Part shown: positions 1 through 12,373 of the stretch, in pieces | Layout: every line of letters starts with the position of its first letter | Position numbering within the stretch: the first letter of the stretch is position 1 | Assembly: GCF_030272615.1 (NCBI RefSeq) | Contig: NC_081407.1 | Coordinates: 149,667,744-149,731,743 of the forward strand | Length of the DNA: 64,000 bases | Direction of reading: 5' to 3' | From: Cryptomeria japonica | Taxonomy: Eukaryota; Streptophyta; Pinopsida; Cupressales; Cupressaceae | Position numbers and translations under genes: made by a program | Notes under the pieces: model-generated | Databases searched by the model: none | The model's input: the letters and a program-made list of their open reading frames with translations, nothing else | What the model was told of the DNA's origin: nothing

Positions 1-600
1 AAGATCAATATATACATTTTAGATTTGCTTTAAAACATTGTACTACCATCATAAAAAAAAATGCAATAGGTTACATTATCCTCAAATTAACAATTGATTG
101 AAAGGAGTAACTTATTCTCATTCATACTTCAAACCAGTTTCACATCATCCTCAGTAGAAAATGGATAGAATAATACCTAAAGGACACTTTAAAATGGTTG
201 ATGATCTTCATATATATAAAAAGGGACACTTGGTCTTTGGGGATCAAAACTCCTAAGTGGATTGGGTTTTTTTGGCCAGCCTTAAACCACACACACTAAG
301 CAACATATTAATCTTAGAGAATATTAGTAAACTCTGATTGTTTAACACTTTTAAGCCTAGAAGTGTATTCTTAGTGTGACCACACACATTAAAAAAAACA
401 TATTAAGCCTATAAAATGTCAGTTAACTCTAAATGTTTAAGCCATTTAGTATGTGATCCTAGAAATGTAAGCTTAGTATGTGTGATTTAAGCCATTCTGA
501 TGTTTCCCCCATGATGAAACCTGCAGACAGAATAAACCATACAAAATGAAAAAGATTAGACTCAAGAATGTCATTCTAGATAGCTAGGAACATCTTATTT
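1..600. repeat. Dispersed repeat, copy 1 (matches 60205-60580)
   Basis: Positions 1-270 and about 500-600 align in the same orientation with 60205-60580, with scattered substitutions; shared words include CACATCATCC and ATGGATAGAATAAT. The copies part company near 600-640, where element A begins. The interval 270-500 is absent from the other copy and is a separate small insertion. I do not recognise the family, and no clear open frame is present. Confidence 0.75.
279..493. mobile_element. MITE-like element with about 23-bp TIRs
   Basis: The left end GCCTTAAACCACACACACTA is matched by the reverse complement of the right end, GGCTTAAATCACACATACTA, with few mismatches over about 23 bp. The unit is about 215 bp and non-coding. 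It lies exactly where copy 1 of the dispersed repeat has extra sequence relative to copy 2 at 60480. No convincing target duplication is visible, so the superfamily is open. Confidence 0.7.
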
Positions 601-644
601 CAAATTAGGGAGATGAATAAAGAGATTGAATAAAGAGATTGGAC

Positions 645-3135
645 ATCTTATTTCAAATTGTGGAGATGAAAACCCACAAGAACAACCAAATGCACCTCCT
701 AAAAACCCACAAGATACACCATAAATTCCTCCTTTTGACCGCACACTCGAAACACAAGAGCAATTAATAATCAGTTAGGAAAAAATATGTCTAAAATCAA
801 TAGACTGATTGTTAAATTGAAAACATCTAAACTTGAGCATCATCAATCCCTCACCACTAGCCTAGAAACATTAGCTAGTGGTGCCATAGTTGTTTCAACA
901 CAAATTACCAAATGGGGAAGCTTTAGGGATAGGTGTCATCAATTCTATGCCGATGGGCTATCATACGAGGGAGTAAAAAACAAAAATATTAGTAAACAAC
1001 AAATATGTGCCCTTTCATTGATCCCAAAACTCGTCATTCATTACCTCTTAATGTAAAGAGGTTTCCTATACATTTGTGTACCAATGTGCAAATGAAGAAT
1101 ATTTTTTGGCAGAGGTGGTGGATGGTCTTTGATGATCCACCTTGTAATAATTAGGAGGTGCCATTATATTTTTTGAGAAAGGTATATTGTGAGTTTGTGC
1201 TCAATGTGAGCCCAAACTATTTTGACATGAGAGAGTTCTATGGTAGAGGTGGTGGCTCTACCCAAGATAGACCTAGAACCCATAGACGATTACCTGTGGA
1301 GAGTCACTACCCCCTAGAACCCAAACCCAAGGTGCATTAGGCTGTCCCAGTAGAGCTGAAAGAGTCGATAGAGCTACAGACTCTTCAAGAGGCCACAACA
1401 TTGACTGGTGCCATCATCCAACATGGGACATCATTATCACATCCTATTGTATTAGATGATGAGTCATTAAGTGCTCCAGGTGGTGATAGAGAGCCCATCT
1501 AGCATATGTATGTTAGTTGCTCGGGGATATGCTTGGGGATAGATGATACAATCAGTGCAGATGGATCCTCATCTCATATGTGCATGATTTGTGGGAGTAA
1601 ATGTCAAGCCCACATGGCTGAGGATTTTGTGCTAACATATGAGTTGATGGACATGGTTTTTGCCCATGAGCGACAGACACAGGTGTGTTGATTTGAATTC
1701 ATAGCATTTTATTTATTAGTCACTTTAAATTTGTAATTACATAAATGAATTTTCATTAAAACGTTGATTTAAATTGAGACAAATAATATGCATTTCAGGA
1801 TGCAGCAGTGGTATCCCATACTCCTCCCCCAGTTACTATAGCTACAACTTCGATACCTGAGGTATAAATTTTGTAACATGTTAAAATAGAATAGTACACT
1901 TTGAATTCAAAAAATACAAGATATACTAACTATCTTTAATTCTTGGTCCAATTTTTGGTTTGTAGGTGTTGACAGGGGACCAAATGTCCCAGATTGATGA
2001 CATCATGCTCTCAGCAATCAATTTTGGCCTACAAGGCTACATGGTATCATATTTTGTACAACCCTTCTTATGTATTGTTTTGATGGAATATGCAAGTCAT
2101 TTCATTTTAGATTTTTAAAATTATGTTAAATTTATTATTTGTACTAATATCTCATGTTAATTTTGTTTTTTTAGGGTACCTCCTCCGCATCTAGGGCTCA
2201 TCCTAAGAAAAAGAATTCCTCAAGGACCCAAAAATGTGGGAAGAAGGTAATTGAACACATTTTTACTTGTAAAATTGTTTGAAAATGTTGAAATCAAGTA
2301 TTAGTTGGGGTTTGTAGATTGATTAGTGTTTTTTTGTCTGTTTTACATGTACAATGACCATTGAGCTATGTGGATTTGTTGATTGCACCTGATTCGCCCA
2401 TGGATCAAGAGAGGGCGGAGGTATGTATCTCTACTTTATTTTATTGATTTCATGATTATATGCACACGTACATGTGATCTTGTGATTTATTATAATCTTA
2501 TAATTTTTTCATACATGAAATATCCATACCTATTTCATCAATGGTGAACCCTCCTCTGTGCATTGGAGAAGCATCTCAGGATCCAGTACACTTTTGTTTG
2601 ATATGTAAAATTATTTATTTTTAACCTACAATACTTATCATTATATTAATTGTATTTAATCTTTGAACATTTTTTGTATAGGTAATAGCGATAGTTTCTC
2701 CATTGATGGTGAGTCATCCTTAGTCCATTGGAGAATCATCTCAGGCACATGTACGTCATTGTTCTCTATATTATAGCTTTAAAGTTTTTTTGATATATTT
2801 ATGTTAGTACATTGTATTAATTGTACATTTAATCTACAATAGACCCCTTCGCGCTATGGCCATAACGTGGATCCATTTAAGTATGTCTTCAAGAAAACTC
2901 CTAAGAGTGACAAGGAGAGGAGAGCGAAGACATTAGATCCTAGATTAGCTGATTAGGTAATCTACATTTCAATTGCAAAGGAATTAGAGTTAAATGCATA
3001 GTTATGTTGTTAATTGTGAACTATTCTCTACAAAAGAATTCTAACTTGGCTTTTGAATTGTGGTTTTGTAGCCATCTACAGAGCCACGTATTGCATCAAA
3101 GAGGCTTGATTTTGATGATCCACCACAAGTTTAGG
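645..3135 (+). pseudogene. Accessory gene of element A (multi-exon, unknown function), decayed
   Basis: The long second exon (about 645-1682) carries the motif series FW-RWWMVFD-PPCNN-EVP-YFLRK-YCEFVLN-PNYFD-GRGGGS, shared with the gene at 7236-11690. Short exons with GT/AG borders follow: 1799-1861, 1966-2043, 2175-2246 and others. The last exons, about 2842-2955 and 3072-3135, encode a basic tail (KKTPKSDKERRAK) ending DDPPQV. In-frame stops interrupt it, for example TAA near 751 and TAG near 1153, the second where the other copy has a His codon. The first exon is missing. I know no family with these motifs. The basic tail could be a nuclear localisation signal, and position inside the transposon suggests a mobility accessory protein. 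Both are inferences. Confidence 0.6.
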
Positions 3136-3311
3136 ATCATATAGTGTTAGTTTTGGTCATAGAATGACCAATACATGTAGATATATTCTACATTTTTATT
3201 GTATATCAATTTGGACATGGCATATGCCACATTTTTGTAATACTTGTATTGACTTGGCAAACGTGCCTTTTTAATATATATAAATGTCGATATTTGATCC
3301 AATAAATGTGT

Positions 3312-3600
3312 ACTAAGTTCATTATTTTGTATTCATTGTATTTTTTGGTTGTCTTTTTATAAATTTAATTGATCATTTGCCTATGTAATCAACAATATGA
3401 ATATAAACAACAAAAATATATGATATAAAACATTGTAATCATGGAATATGATTTGATTAAATTTCTAAAATGTTGAATTAACCCTAGAAAACTCCTTGTA
3501 TTCAGTTCATTATTGTGTATTCATTGTATTTGGTGGCTGCCCTTTTATAAATGTAAATGAATATTTGCATATGTAATCAACAATATGAATATAAACAACA
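3312..3600. repeat. Tandem duplication, period about 188 bp
   Basis: Positions 3312-3410 and 3500-3600 repeat the same sequence downstream of the accessory gene, including CAACAATATGAATATAAACA in both. This is non-coding 3' flank of the gene. Confidence 0.7.
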
Positions 3601-3604
3601 TGTG

Positions 3605-4240
3605 TTTGGTGCGAGAGCACCCTCACACTCGCAATGGTAAAAATTTGTTCTTCATGTGCACAAACCGATGTCGCGAGCACATCTAGGTGGGCATATTTAT
3701 GCTAGGCATGCCCTTTTTGTGCATCCCAAAGCGCTGGAATGTCGAGAGTCATACCATACCGATGCGATCTCTCAAGTGCCTTGATTCCAAAAAATTGTCA
3801 AAATTTGACGAATAGTTTCTTCCAATCCAAGACACATATGGTCGATCTGTTTGAACCAGTGGGGTCACGTGTGGCTCCTCTACAATGGCCTATCTCAGTT
3901 TTTGACAAATCAGAGCCATTTTCAATTGGTAGCATTTTTTCACCTATTACAAAAATCGTCAGTTGCATGCAATGCAAAGTTGTAAGATTGGCTAGAATTG
4001 ATTCGGTTTTTCATGTGCACAAACCGACATCATGAGCACGTCTGGGTGGGAAGGTTTATGCTAGGAATTCCCCTCTCATGCATCCCAAAGCGCTGGAATG
4101 TCGAGAGTCATACCGTACCAAGGAAATCTCTCAAGTGCCATGAAAAAAATTGTCAAAATTTGACAGATTTTTTCTTCAAATCCAGGACACATGGTCAATC
4201 CATTTGAACCTTTGGGGTCACATGAGGCTCCTCCTACAAG
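3605..4240 (+). repeat. 359-bp tandem units of element A (about 1.8 copies)
   Basis: TTCATGTGCACAAACCGA starts at 3651 and again, with small changes, at 4010, a spacing of 359 bp. The unit is homologous to the 359-bp array at 12374-16200 but lies in the opposite orientation. Its + strand translation contains NR-HV-V-FMLG and KSLKC-NCQNL, matching the - strand translation of the other array (NRQLVHV, FMLG, KSPKC-NCSKL). The right edge, near 4240, abuts the transposase fragment. Confidence 0.75.
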
Positions 4241-4640
4241 TTCGTTCATTCATTTTATTGGGCATTGGCTTCAATATATTCTCATCAATGTCAATTAGAT
4301 ACTTTGGTTTCCTATGAATGATTCTAGGATGTGTTAACATCGATGCATTATGTACATTCAATTCATCAAATAGAGAAGGTGTATGTTCATCATTTAATTG
4401 ATTATTCAATGCAGTATCTTCTTCAATTGCATTAGGTTCATATGGTAAATCAAATGTCTCTTCTTTAATTGCATTAGGTGCATTATGTTTGTTTGGTAAA
4501 TCAAATTAAGATGTTGAGGATGACATACCTTCTTCTCTCATTGTTCTTATGTCATGTAATTTCTTCATACATTGCCTTTGTCTTTCCTTTTCAACCTCTC
4601 ATTATTCCATCGTTCCTCGCTTGTTCTTTCCCGTGGTTGA
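4241..4640 (-). pseudogene. DDE transposase N-terminal fragment of element A
   Basis: On the - strand this encodes HRKPKYLIDIDENILKPM followed by a Cys/Arg-rich stretch. It matches the intact-length copy at 22000-22080 (HRKSKYLIDIDANILKPM). The upstream part carries a basic segment and an acidic, Asn-rich linker with at least one in-frame stop. Only the first quarter of the protein is present; the rest is missing at the junction with the 359-bp repeats near 4240. The orientation, convergent with the accessory gene, is the same as in element B. Confidence 0.7.
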
Positions 4641-5205
4641 TATCGATTGTCCTAAATAGAATCATATTACATATATATGTAAAGAAAAGTTCATAAACAA
4701 ACAAATAACCATAAATATGAATCTTATCACTATTTTTTGGAATCAAACTATTAAACAATCATAATACTATTGACAAAACTAATAAGAAGAACAATTCAAT
4801 TATTTGAAATCATGCAAAAACAAAAAATTCACTTACTTCTATGTATAAAACAGTGATAGAAGTGTAGACACAGTTCTAGTGGGGCCTTCAATGACCTCAA
4901 AAACTTCTTTTGAATTCATTAAGGATCTTGGGAAACTAAAACTATGTCTATGTACCACGTACGTGCTACATTAATAACCCTGTATGCTCTATTAGTCCAT
5001 AAAATGTTGGAAATCCCAACGGTATATTTTTTCCCATTTTGTAATAATAAGTAGCATGTATGCGCTCCTAAGCCTAAAAAATGTTATCACAGGGTAGCAA
5101 AGAATGGGCTCAATACCCCGTACGCGCTCCTACACCTTCAAAAAGTTATGGTAGGGCAGTGAACTAATAGGTTTAGTACCCCGTATGCACTATTGGTAGT
5201 AGAAA
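4641..5205. other. Non-coding DNA of element A with degenerate TACCCCGTACGCGC repeats
   Basis: No gene is seen. A loose repeat of about 70 bp contains TACCCCGTACGCGCTCC-like words near 4955, 5050, 5115 and 5180. Similar words (TACCCCATGCACGC) recur at 51530-51590 on the far side of the element B insertion, supporting the view that both regions belong to element A. Confidence 0.5.
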
Positions 5206-5912
<707 letters not shown>

Positions 5913-5929
5913 GGGAGGGACCTATAGCT

Positions 5930-6953
5930 ACACCAAATAGCACACCATAGGACCTATAACGATGCAGATAGTGTCCTAAGGGGTCATAGAAAACCATATG
6001 ACCCTTTAGAACACCATATGGTGTTTTTATGGGTCATTGATGTCTCGAGGGGTCATATGGTGTCCTAAGGGGTCACAGGACACCATATGACCTCTTAGGA
6101 AACAATACGACCTCTAATGACACCTAAGGGATCATATGGCGGGCTAATAAAATGATATATTAAATTTAAAGTTATGAATAGAACATCATACAATAAAACA
6201 TTAGTAGTTTAGTTTTGATATAGCTAAGTTAGACCATTGTCAGCATAAGAGAGACTCCAAGCGAAAAAACAATGAGGCTTTAGTAAAAAGAAAGTGTAAG
6301 AGCTTGACCTAACCCTAAGAGTACTGCCTAAGTTCTAAAACATATGATGCTATTAAATTTGCAAGGTTATAGGACTGATCTTGATTGTGACTATAGGAAT
6401 TACAGAAGAAGAGAAAGAGGGAGGGAGAGAAGAAGACAAAGAGAGATGGGGTATGGAGGAAGGGAGAAGGGGAGAGAGAAAGAGAGAGAGGGATGGGGTA
6501 TGGAGGAAGGGAGAAGGGGAGAGAGAGGGAGAGAGGAAGAGAGAGAGGGAGAGGGAGGGAGAGAGGGAGAGAATAAGGAGGGGGGAGGGAGAGGAAGAGA
6601 GATCGAATCCAAGATACAATATGACCCTTAGAAAACAATATGACCCCTAACAACATCTAAGGGGTCATAGGTTGTCCTAAGGGGTCATATGACACTATAT
6701 TATCCCTTAGCACACCATAGGACCTATAACGACACCAAATAGTGTCCTAAGAGGTCATAGAACACCATATGACCCTTTAGAACATCATATGGTGTTGTTA
6801 TGGGTCATTGGTGTCCCAAGGGGTCATATGGCATCCTATGACCCCTTAGGATACCATATGGTGTTGTTATGTGTTGATGGTGTCTTAAGGGGTCATATGG
6901 TGTCCTAAGGGGTCATAGGACACCATATGACCTCTTAGGAAACAATACAACCT
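5930..6953. repeat. Satellite block of element A, left of the element B insertion
   Basis: Short units built from GGTCATATGGTGTCCTAAGG and its reverse complement alternate with a 280-bp AT-rich module (6120-6400) and an AG tract (6400-6605). The same composite recurs at 49648-50690. The 6107-6140 segment (AATACGACCTCTAATGACAC) is an unoccupied paralogue of the site into which element B inserted. Confidence 0.85.
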
Positions 6954-6986
6954 AGGTATATGCACGAAGTTGTGGTACCAAAAAGG
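6954..6986 (+). repeat. Left TIR of element B
   Basis: 33 bp, pairing with the reverse complement of 49611-49643 with mismatches at positions 1, 7, 13 and 31. It is preceded by target duplication ACCT at 6950-6953. Confidence 0.85.
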
Positions 6987-9172
6987 TGCCACACTTCAAA
7001 AAAAAATTTAAATGTGCATAAGGCGCATGCACTATACGACGCATGCCCTATAGTGTGCATGCCTTATAAGGTGTGTGCCTTATGTGCATTTGAAACTTCA
7101 AGAAAACCTTACTCTACATTTTGGATGCATTCTGCATTCCAAACCCGCATTTTGGCAATTTTAGGTGCCATTTTCTTGCGCTCGCCCTTTGTAAAAGCTT
7201 GAAATTGGGCACTAAATTGTCCACCTCTCATCAAAATGCCACCATGCCATCGAAGAGCTCGAAGAGGTATGTATTTTTATTTTCTTATTGTCATTTTTTT
7301 ATTAATTTGAAGATTAAACTAGGTTTATGATTTAAATTTATTTTCATTATCAGGAAATGAGATTAGATAAGAAAATGTTGAAAACAGTCAATCACCTCCT
7401 CATGAAGACCATATTAAAGAAGAAGAACATCAAGAACCTCCTACAATCCCTAGACATGCCATAGGTACACAAGAAAACCTATTAGGTCAAATAGAAAATA
7501 GCCAAAAAGAGCTTGAAGGTTTAATCACAAGGCTAAAAGATCCCACTGGAACAAACTCCCATAGGACAAACCTTGCTAGTTCTTTGCAATCTATTGTATC
7601 TCACATACATTCAGTGAGTGGGAAAATAAATTTTTGGTCCCGTAAGAAGGAAGAACAAAAGCAATTTTATGCTGACAAATTATCATATGCAACAGTGAAG
7701 AAAAGAAAATTAATAAATTTGACTTGTGTACTCTTTTTAAGGACCCCCGAATGAATCAACCTTTACACCCTGGATGTAGGAGATTCCCTATTCATTGGTG
7801 TCATCATGACGGGATTAAGAACAATTTTTGGGATAGGTGGTGGATGGTATTTGATTAGCCCCCATGCAATAATCATGAGGTACCCCAATACTTTTTAAGA
7901 AAACTGTATTGTGAGTTTGTCCTTAATGAGATCCCGAACTATTTTGATTATCTAGATTTCCAAGGTAGAGGTGGGGGTTCCTCGCATGATAGAGAGGGTG
8001 CATAGCATGATCCAAATCTCCCACCAAGACCCTTGGCCAGACCTATGGTGGAGCATGTTATTATTCCTTCCATTGTGAAGGAGAGTATTGAGGTCAAAAC
8101 TCTAGACTCGATTAGCTCACTCACTTAGACCCTTATATAGTATGCTAGGCCTCTAGTAGAGGGTGATGTGAGTGATGATTTGATTCTTCTAGGCATCGAT
8201 TTCTAGCTCATTTTTTGTCGATCTTGTGGTTCTCTTTGCACTTATGATCCTAATAGTTTTGAGAATGCACGTGCACGAGCGGAGTTTGCTACAGAGAACA
8301 TTGTCATGACATAATCCTTGTTGAATGAAACATTTGGCATTGATACCCAAGTGAATTTCATTACAAGTTCATTTCATTCTTTTTATTAAATCTTATATGT
8401 AAATTTGAGAATATATCTAAATTAGTAAATTATTATGATAAAAAATCAGGGTCAAATTGTTCACAATACTAGCAACATTCTTGCAGCACCCTTTTTCACT
8501 ACTTTGTCGACTCCACGAGTATACAATGAGTGAAGAAATATAATTATTATATGTAGATAGTTGAACCTTATGTGAATGATTTTCTAATTACTCATTTTGG
8601 ATGTCAAATAGTTTGATGCTAGAGCTTCAACATCAACACCTCGTAGTGTATTTCATCGACAATCTTTCACCCAGGTAAACAATTTATCTTTAATGTTGTT
8701 ATTAAATAATATAGATAGTTTTGGTGATTAATCAATATACTTTGTTTAATTTTCAGATGTTGACATCAGAGACTCCTCCTGCTATCTGTGCGTCAATGGA
8801 GTGGGGTGTTGCAGCAGCAGTAGCAAGTTCAACTGCTTTAATAGAAGTATGAGACATATTTGTAAATTTAGTAAATTTAGCATTACATTTGTTATCTTAA
8901 TAATATGTTATTGAAAATTTTAACGACACTTGTATTTAGTTTAATTTATATTGTGATGCTTACAGGAGGGGCTTGTCACTCCAAATCATGAACGTGCACC
9001 TGTTGTGGATGAACATCATGATTATTTGTATGTGGTAAGTGACTATTCTATTATATGTCATTCTAAAATTCAATTTTTGTATATGTTATCATTCTTTTCA
9101 TTGTATCAGGTGGAGTTACAAAAAAGTCTGGAGATGAGGTTGAGTGGACGTACTCGAATGACACCTGCATCA

Positions 9173-9537
9173 TGTTAGAGTTATCTTGTATTAGCTAATA
9201 ATTATTTATTTAATTATTAGTCTATTAAACTCTATGCTTAAGCTAAACTTAGGCATTTAATAAATATTGTAGGTATTTAATAATTATTCTAATTATTAAA
9301 TACACATTATCCCTTTAGGGTTTCTTTAGAGTTGCACACCTTTAGGGTTGTTATTATCCTTTTATAAGGATTGTATTGTACTTGTTAAAAAAATTGATTC
9401 CCTTTCTGAATGATAATTTTTCTTCTTCAGAGCATTTATGCTTTTTTGCTTTATGTGCCTCCATTCTTCTCTTATGACAGGTATTTGCATGTAGGTGTTC
9501 TTGGGATCTCTGAAGCTGTATTTCCTCAACTTCTTCA
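9173..9537 (+). repeat. 5' LTR of Copia-type element 1
   Basis: Begins TGTTAGAGTTATC and ends CTTCTTCA. It is followed directly by the primer site at 9538. Confidence 0.9.
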
Positions 9538-9550
9538 TGGTATCAGAGCC
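9538..9550 (+). promoter_or_regulatory. Primer binding site (initiator Met tRNA type)
   Basis: TGGTATCAGAGCC directly abuts the left LTR, the standard position for minus-strand priming. Confidence 0.85.
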
Positions 9551-11268
9551 TACATCTACTGCTGCTTGTTCCTAATTTTTCAGAAGATTTTTTGGAGGAG
9601 GGTTTCAAGTTTTTTTAGAGTTTTTAATTGGATCTGGGGTAGCTGTTTTGTTTCTAATCATTTTGTGCTCAAATAGGCCTCACCGTTGAGCTCAAAATGC
9701 CCCAAAACCCCCATTTCCATATAAAATTTGTCAAATTTCGGTTCTGAAATTTTTCTTTGGTTTTTGCCTTTTTTTGCATGAATTTCGAGAAATTCATCAA
9801 CAAAATCATTGAAAAAATTCAGAGCAGTTTGGGCCAAAATAGACCTCACCGTTGGCTTCTGAAGGGCATTCCCATTCATTTTGATATATAATTCGACCTA
9901 TTCCAGTGACAAGTACATCTGGACCATGATTTTTTCATTGGCACGCATTATGAGGCACAAAAATCCGTACGGTTGTACCTACAAATGCATCAGAAAATTT
10001 TCGTCAAAAAAAAAAAAAAAAAATTATTTTTTTATTTTTTTAGCCTTTTTTGCCCAAAAAGAGGGGTTTTTTTTTCTTTTGGCCATATCTTGGGCATACG
10101 GAGTCATTTTTTCGAAAACAAATAGGCGTCGAAAAGCTGGTTCCGAGCTGGACCTTTTCATGTTGGTAATTTTTTTCAATTTTTCTGTTTGACTATATTT
10201 TTTTTTAGTCAAAATGAGGTTTCTTTTTTGCACTCCGAGAGCCATAGAATGAGCATCCGAACTACATTTTTTGAAAACTTTATATCGTTGGAAAGCTTGT
10301 TCTGTGCACTTTCTATCTATATGAGTTTTATTTCCAGATTCATCTCCATGCATATTTTATTCAGTTTTTTGCTTTTCAACACTCTGGTGGATATCTTGGT
10401 TGTTTCAGGTCTTGGGATCTCTTCTCTGGATAGGATGTCTCTATTTTGGTTCTCATTTCTATTTCTAGTCTTCTTATCATTGTAGCTTGTATTTATGCAA
10501 ACACACTGAGATAAAGTGCCATCATGCATTGTTTACATGGAATCTTGCACCTCTTGTGTCTTATTGTACATGCACTACTCATAAAGTGCCATGAGGGGGT
10601 TGATGTTTGCCTTTTGTTTGCCATCTTCCTTTGTCCAGTGAGTGTTCCTTCCATGACATTCACCTCATGATGTGTGTCAAGTGAGTGTTCCTTCCACGAC
10701 ACCATGTACTTTCTCTGCACCTTCGATGTTCTTGGTTCTTCGTCATGCAGTTCTTGTTGGCCATTCTTTTCAGTGTACCTGTCCCTCTCCCTTTTCAATA
10801 TTATGGGGAGGTTTGTCCTGTTGGTTCTAATGCTTCCTTAGTTAGATTGATCAGCTCTTCAAGATTTGGTGTCTCATGTTATCTGTATCTTCAAGTTCAA
10901 TTGTTTGCCTTTGTTTGCCATCTAATTCGAGTAGTGCCATTTGAGGACGCTCATGCAGATTACAGTCTTCTCTACCTAGTCATGTTCTATTTCAGTGGAG
11001 GTTCTTCAGATCAGTAGTTACTCTTCGGTAGTGTTTGCAGCTATTTCCTACTTCAATGGTGTTCTTCTTGTTTTTCCATCTCTTTTTGGAGTAGAGTTTT
11101 TTCCCATGTGGTTTTCTCTATTTCTCCAGTTCGTAGAGATTTGGTTGTGATTGGGTACCTCATCAGGCCTTGTTGTCGGGACCCAAATTTGCCTTCATCA
11201 TGTAGTTGCATTTTTTGCTTCATGCATTTAGTTTTTTAGCTACTCCCTAAGTTCATCTTAAGGGGGGG

Positions 11269-11632
11269 TGTTAGAATTATCTTGTATTAGCTAATAATTA
11301 TTTATTTAATTATTAGTCTATTAAACTCTATGCTTAAGCTAAACTTAGGCATTTAATAAATATTGTAGGTATTTAATAATTATTCTAATTATTAAATACA
11401 CATTATCCCTTTAGGGTTTCTTTAGAGTTGCACACCTTTAGGGTTGCTATTATCCTTTTATAAGGATTGTATTGTACTTGTTAAAAAAACTGATTCCCTT
11501 TCTGAATGATAATTTTCTTCTTCAGAGCATTTATGCTTTTTTGCTTTATGTGCCTCCATTCTTCTCTTGTGACAAGTATTTGCATGCAGGTGTTCTTGGG
11601 ATCTCTGAAGTTGTATTTCCTCAACTTCTTCA
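11269..11632 (+). repeat. 3' LTR of Copia-type element 1
   Basis: Begins TGTTAGAATTATC after the purine tract and ends CTTCTTCA before target duplication CATCA. Confidence 0.9.
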
Positions 11633-11720
11633 CATCATATACATGTCCATTCCCTCGATAGGCAAAGATATCTCGTGATTTGTTTCCTTCCCCTAGAGGG
11701 AAATGAATAGAATAGGGTCC

Positions 11721-12050
11721 TATGTTGTAAGCCTATATGGCAATTTTGAATATATGTTTTGTATTACAAATATGTGACATTCTATCTCCATATGGCTTTT
11801 GGCAAGCTCCTATTTGACTTTATTGGATACCATGTTGTATGCCTATATGGCAAATTTGAACATATGTTTTGTATTACAAATATGTGATATTCTATGTCCA
11901 TATGGCTTTTAGCAAGCCCCTATTTGACTTTATTGGATATCATGTTGTATGCCTTTATAGAAATTTTGAACATATGTTTTGTTTTATGAATATGTGAAAT
12001 TCTAAGTCCATATGGCTTTTGGCAAGCCTATTTGTTTGTATTGGATATAT
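11721..12050. repeat. Three tandem copies of a 110-bp unit
   Basis: Units start near 11721, 11831 and 11941. They share ATGTTGTATGCC, CATATGTTTTGT and CATATGGCTTTTGGCAAGC. This lies in the 3' region of the accessory gene. From 12051 to 12373 nothing further is recognisable. Confidence 0.8.
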
Positions 12051-12373
12051 TTGATAGTTTTAACAGTATACAATGTTGCATGGATTTGTTGTTTTTTGGT
12101 TAATGCAAATCAATTATCATGATTATCCATAATTGCAGTACAAATGATTAGATGAATAATTGCACAAAGTTTATTATTACTTAAGCTTTGAACCTAAATA
12201 TGTGTTTGTAATCCAAGACACAAGCTTATAGAGATCAACACAAATTCAATAGTTATAGTCGAAATAAGACTATATAAAGGAAACATTGAAAGAACCAAAA
12301 TTAGACAATGTAAGACACCATTGTACCAATACCCATTCTAAAAAAATTGCATAGTCCATAAACTTATATTCAT

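Larger units (their letters stand above)
9173..11632 (+). mobile_element. Non-autonomous Copia-type LTR element 1
   Basis: TG...CA-bounded LTRs (9173-9537, 365 bp; 11269-11632, 364 bp) differ at roughly eight positions. The target duplication CATCA lies at 9168-9172 and 11633-11637. A primer site TGGTATCAGAGCC follows the left LTR, as in elements primed by initiator Met tRNA, and a polypurine tract AAGGGGGGG precedes the right LTR. I see no gag, protease, integrase or reverse transcriptase in the 1.7 kb interior, so it must have moved in trans. The interior is homologous to the element at 18834-21821, which lies on the other strand. Confidence 0.9.
7236..11690 (+). pseudogene. Accessory gene of element B (multi-exon, unknown function), split by an LTR element
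   Basis: A plausible start at 7236 opens a 31-nt first exon ending at AG/GTATGT. The long second exon (7354 to about 8350) encodes an acidic linker, then FPIHW, FWDRWWMVFD, PPCNNHEVPQYFLRK, CEFVLN and GRGGGSSHDR, closely paralleling the copy at 645-3135. Short exons follow at 8450-8518, 8612-8674, 8757-8846, 8966-9034 and 9110-9172, each with GT/AG borders. The last exon is split at 9172 by a Copia-type element and resumes at 11638. Breaks include a frameshift near 7710 and several in-frame TAG/TAA codons, one directly after WWMVFD. Two diverged copies keep the same motifs and intron positions, so this was a real gene. I do not recognise its function. Confidence 0.65.
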
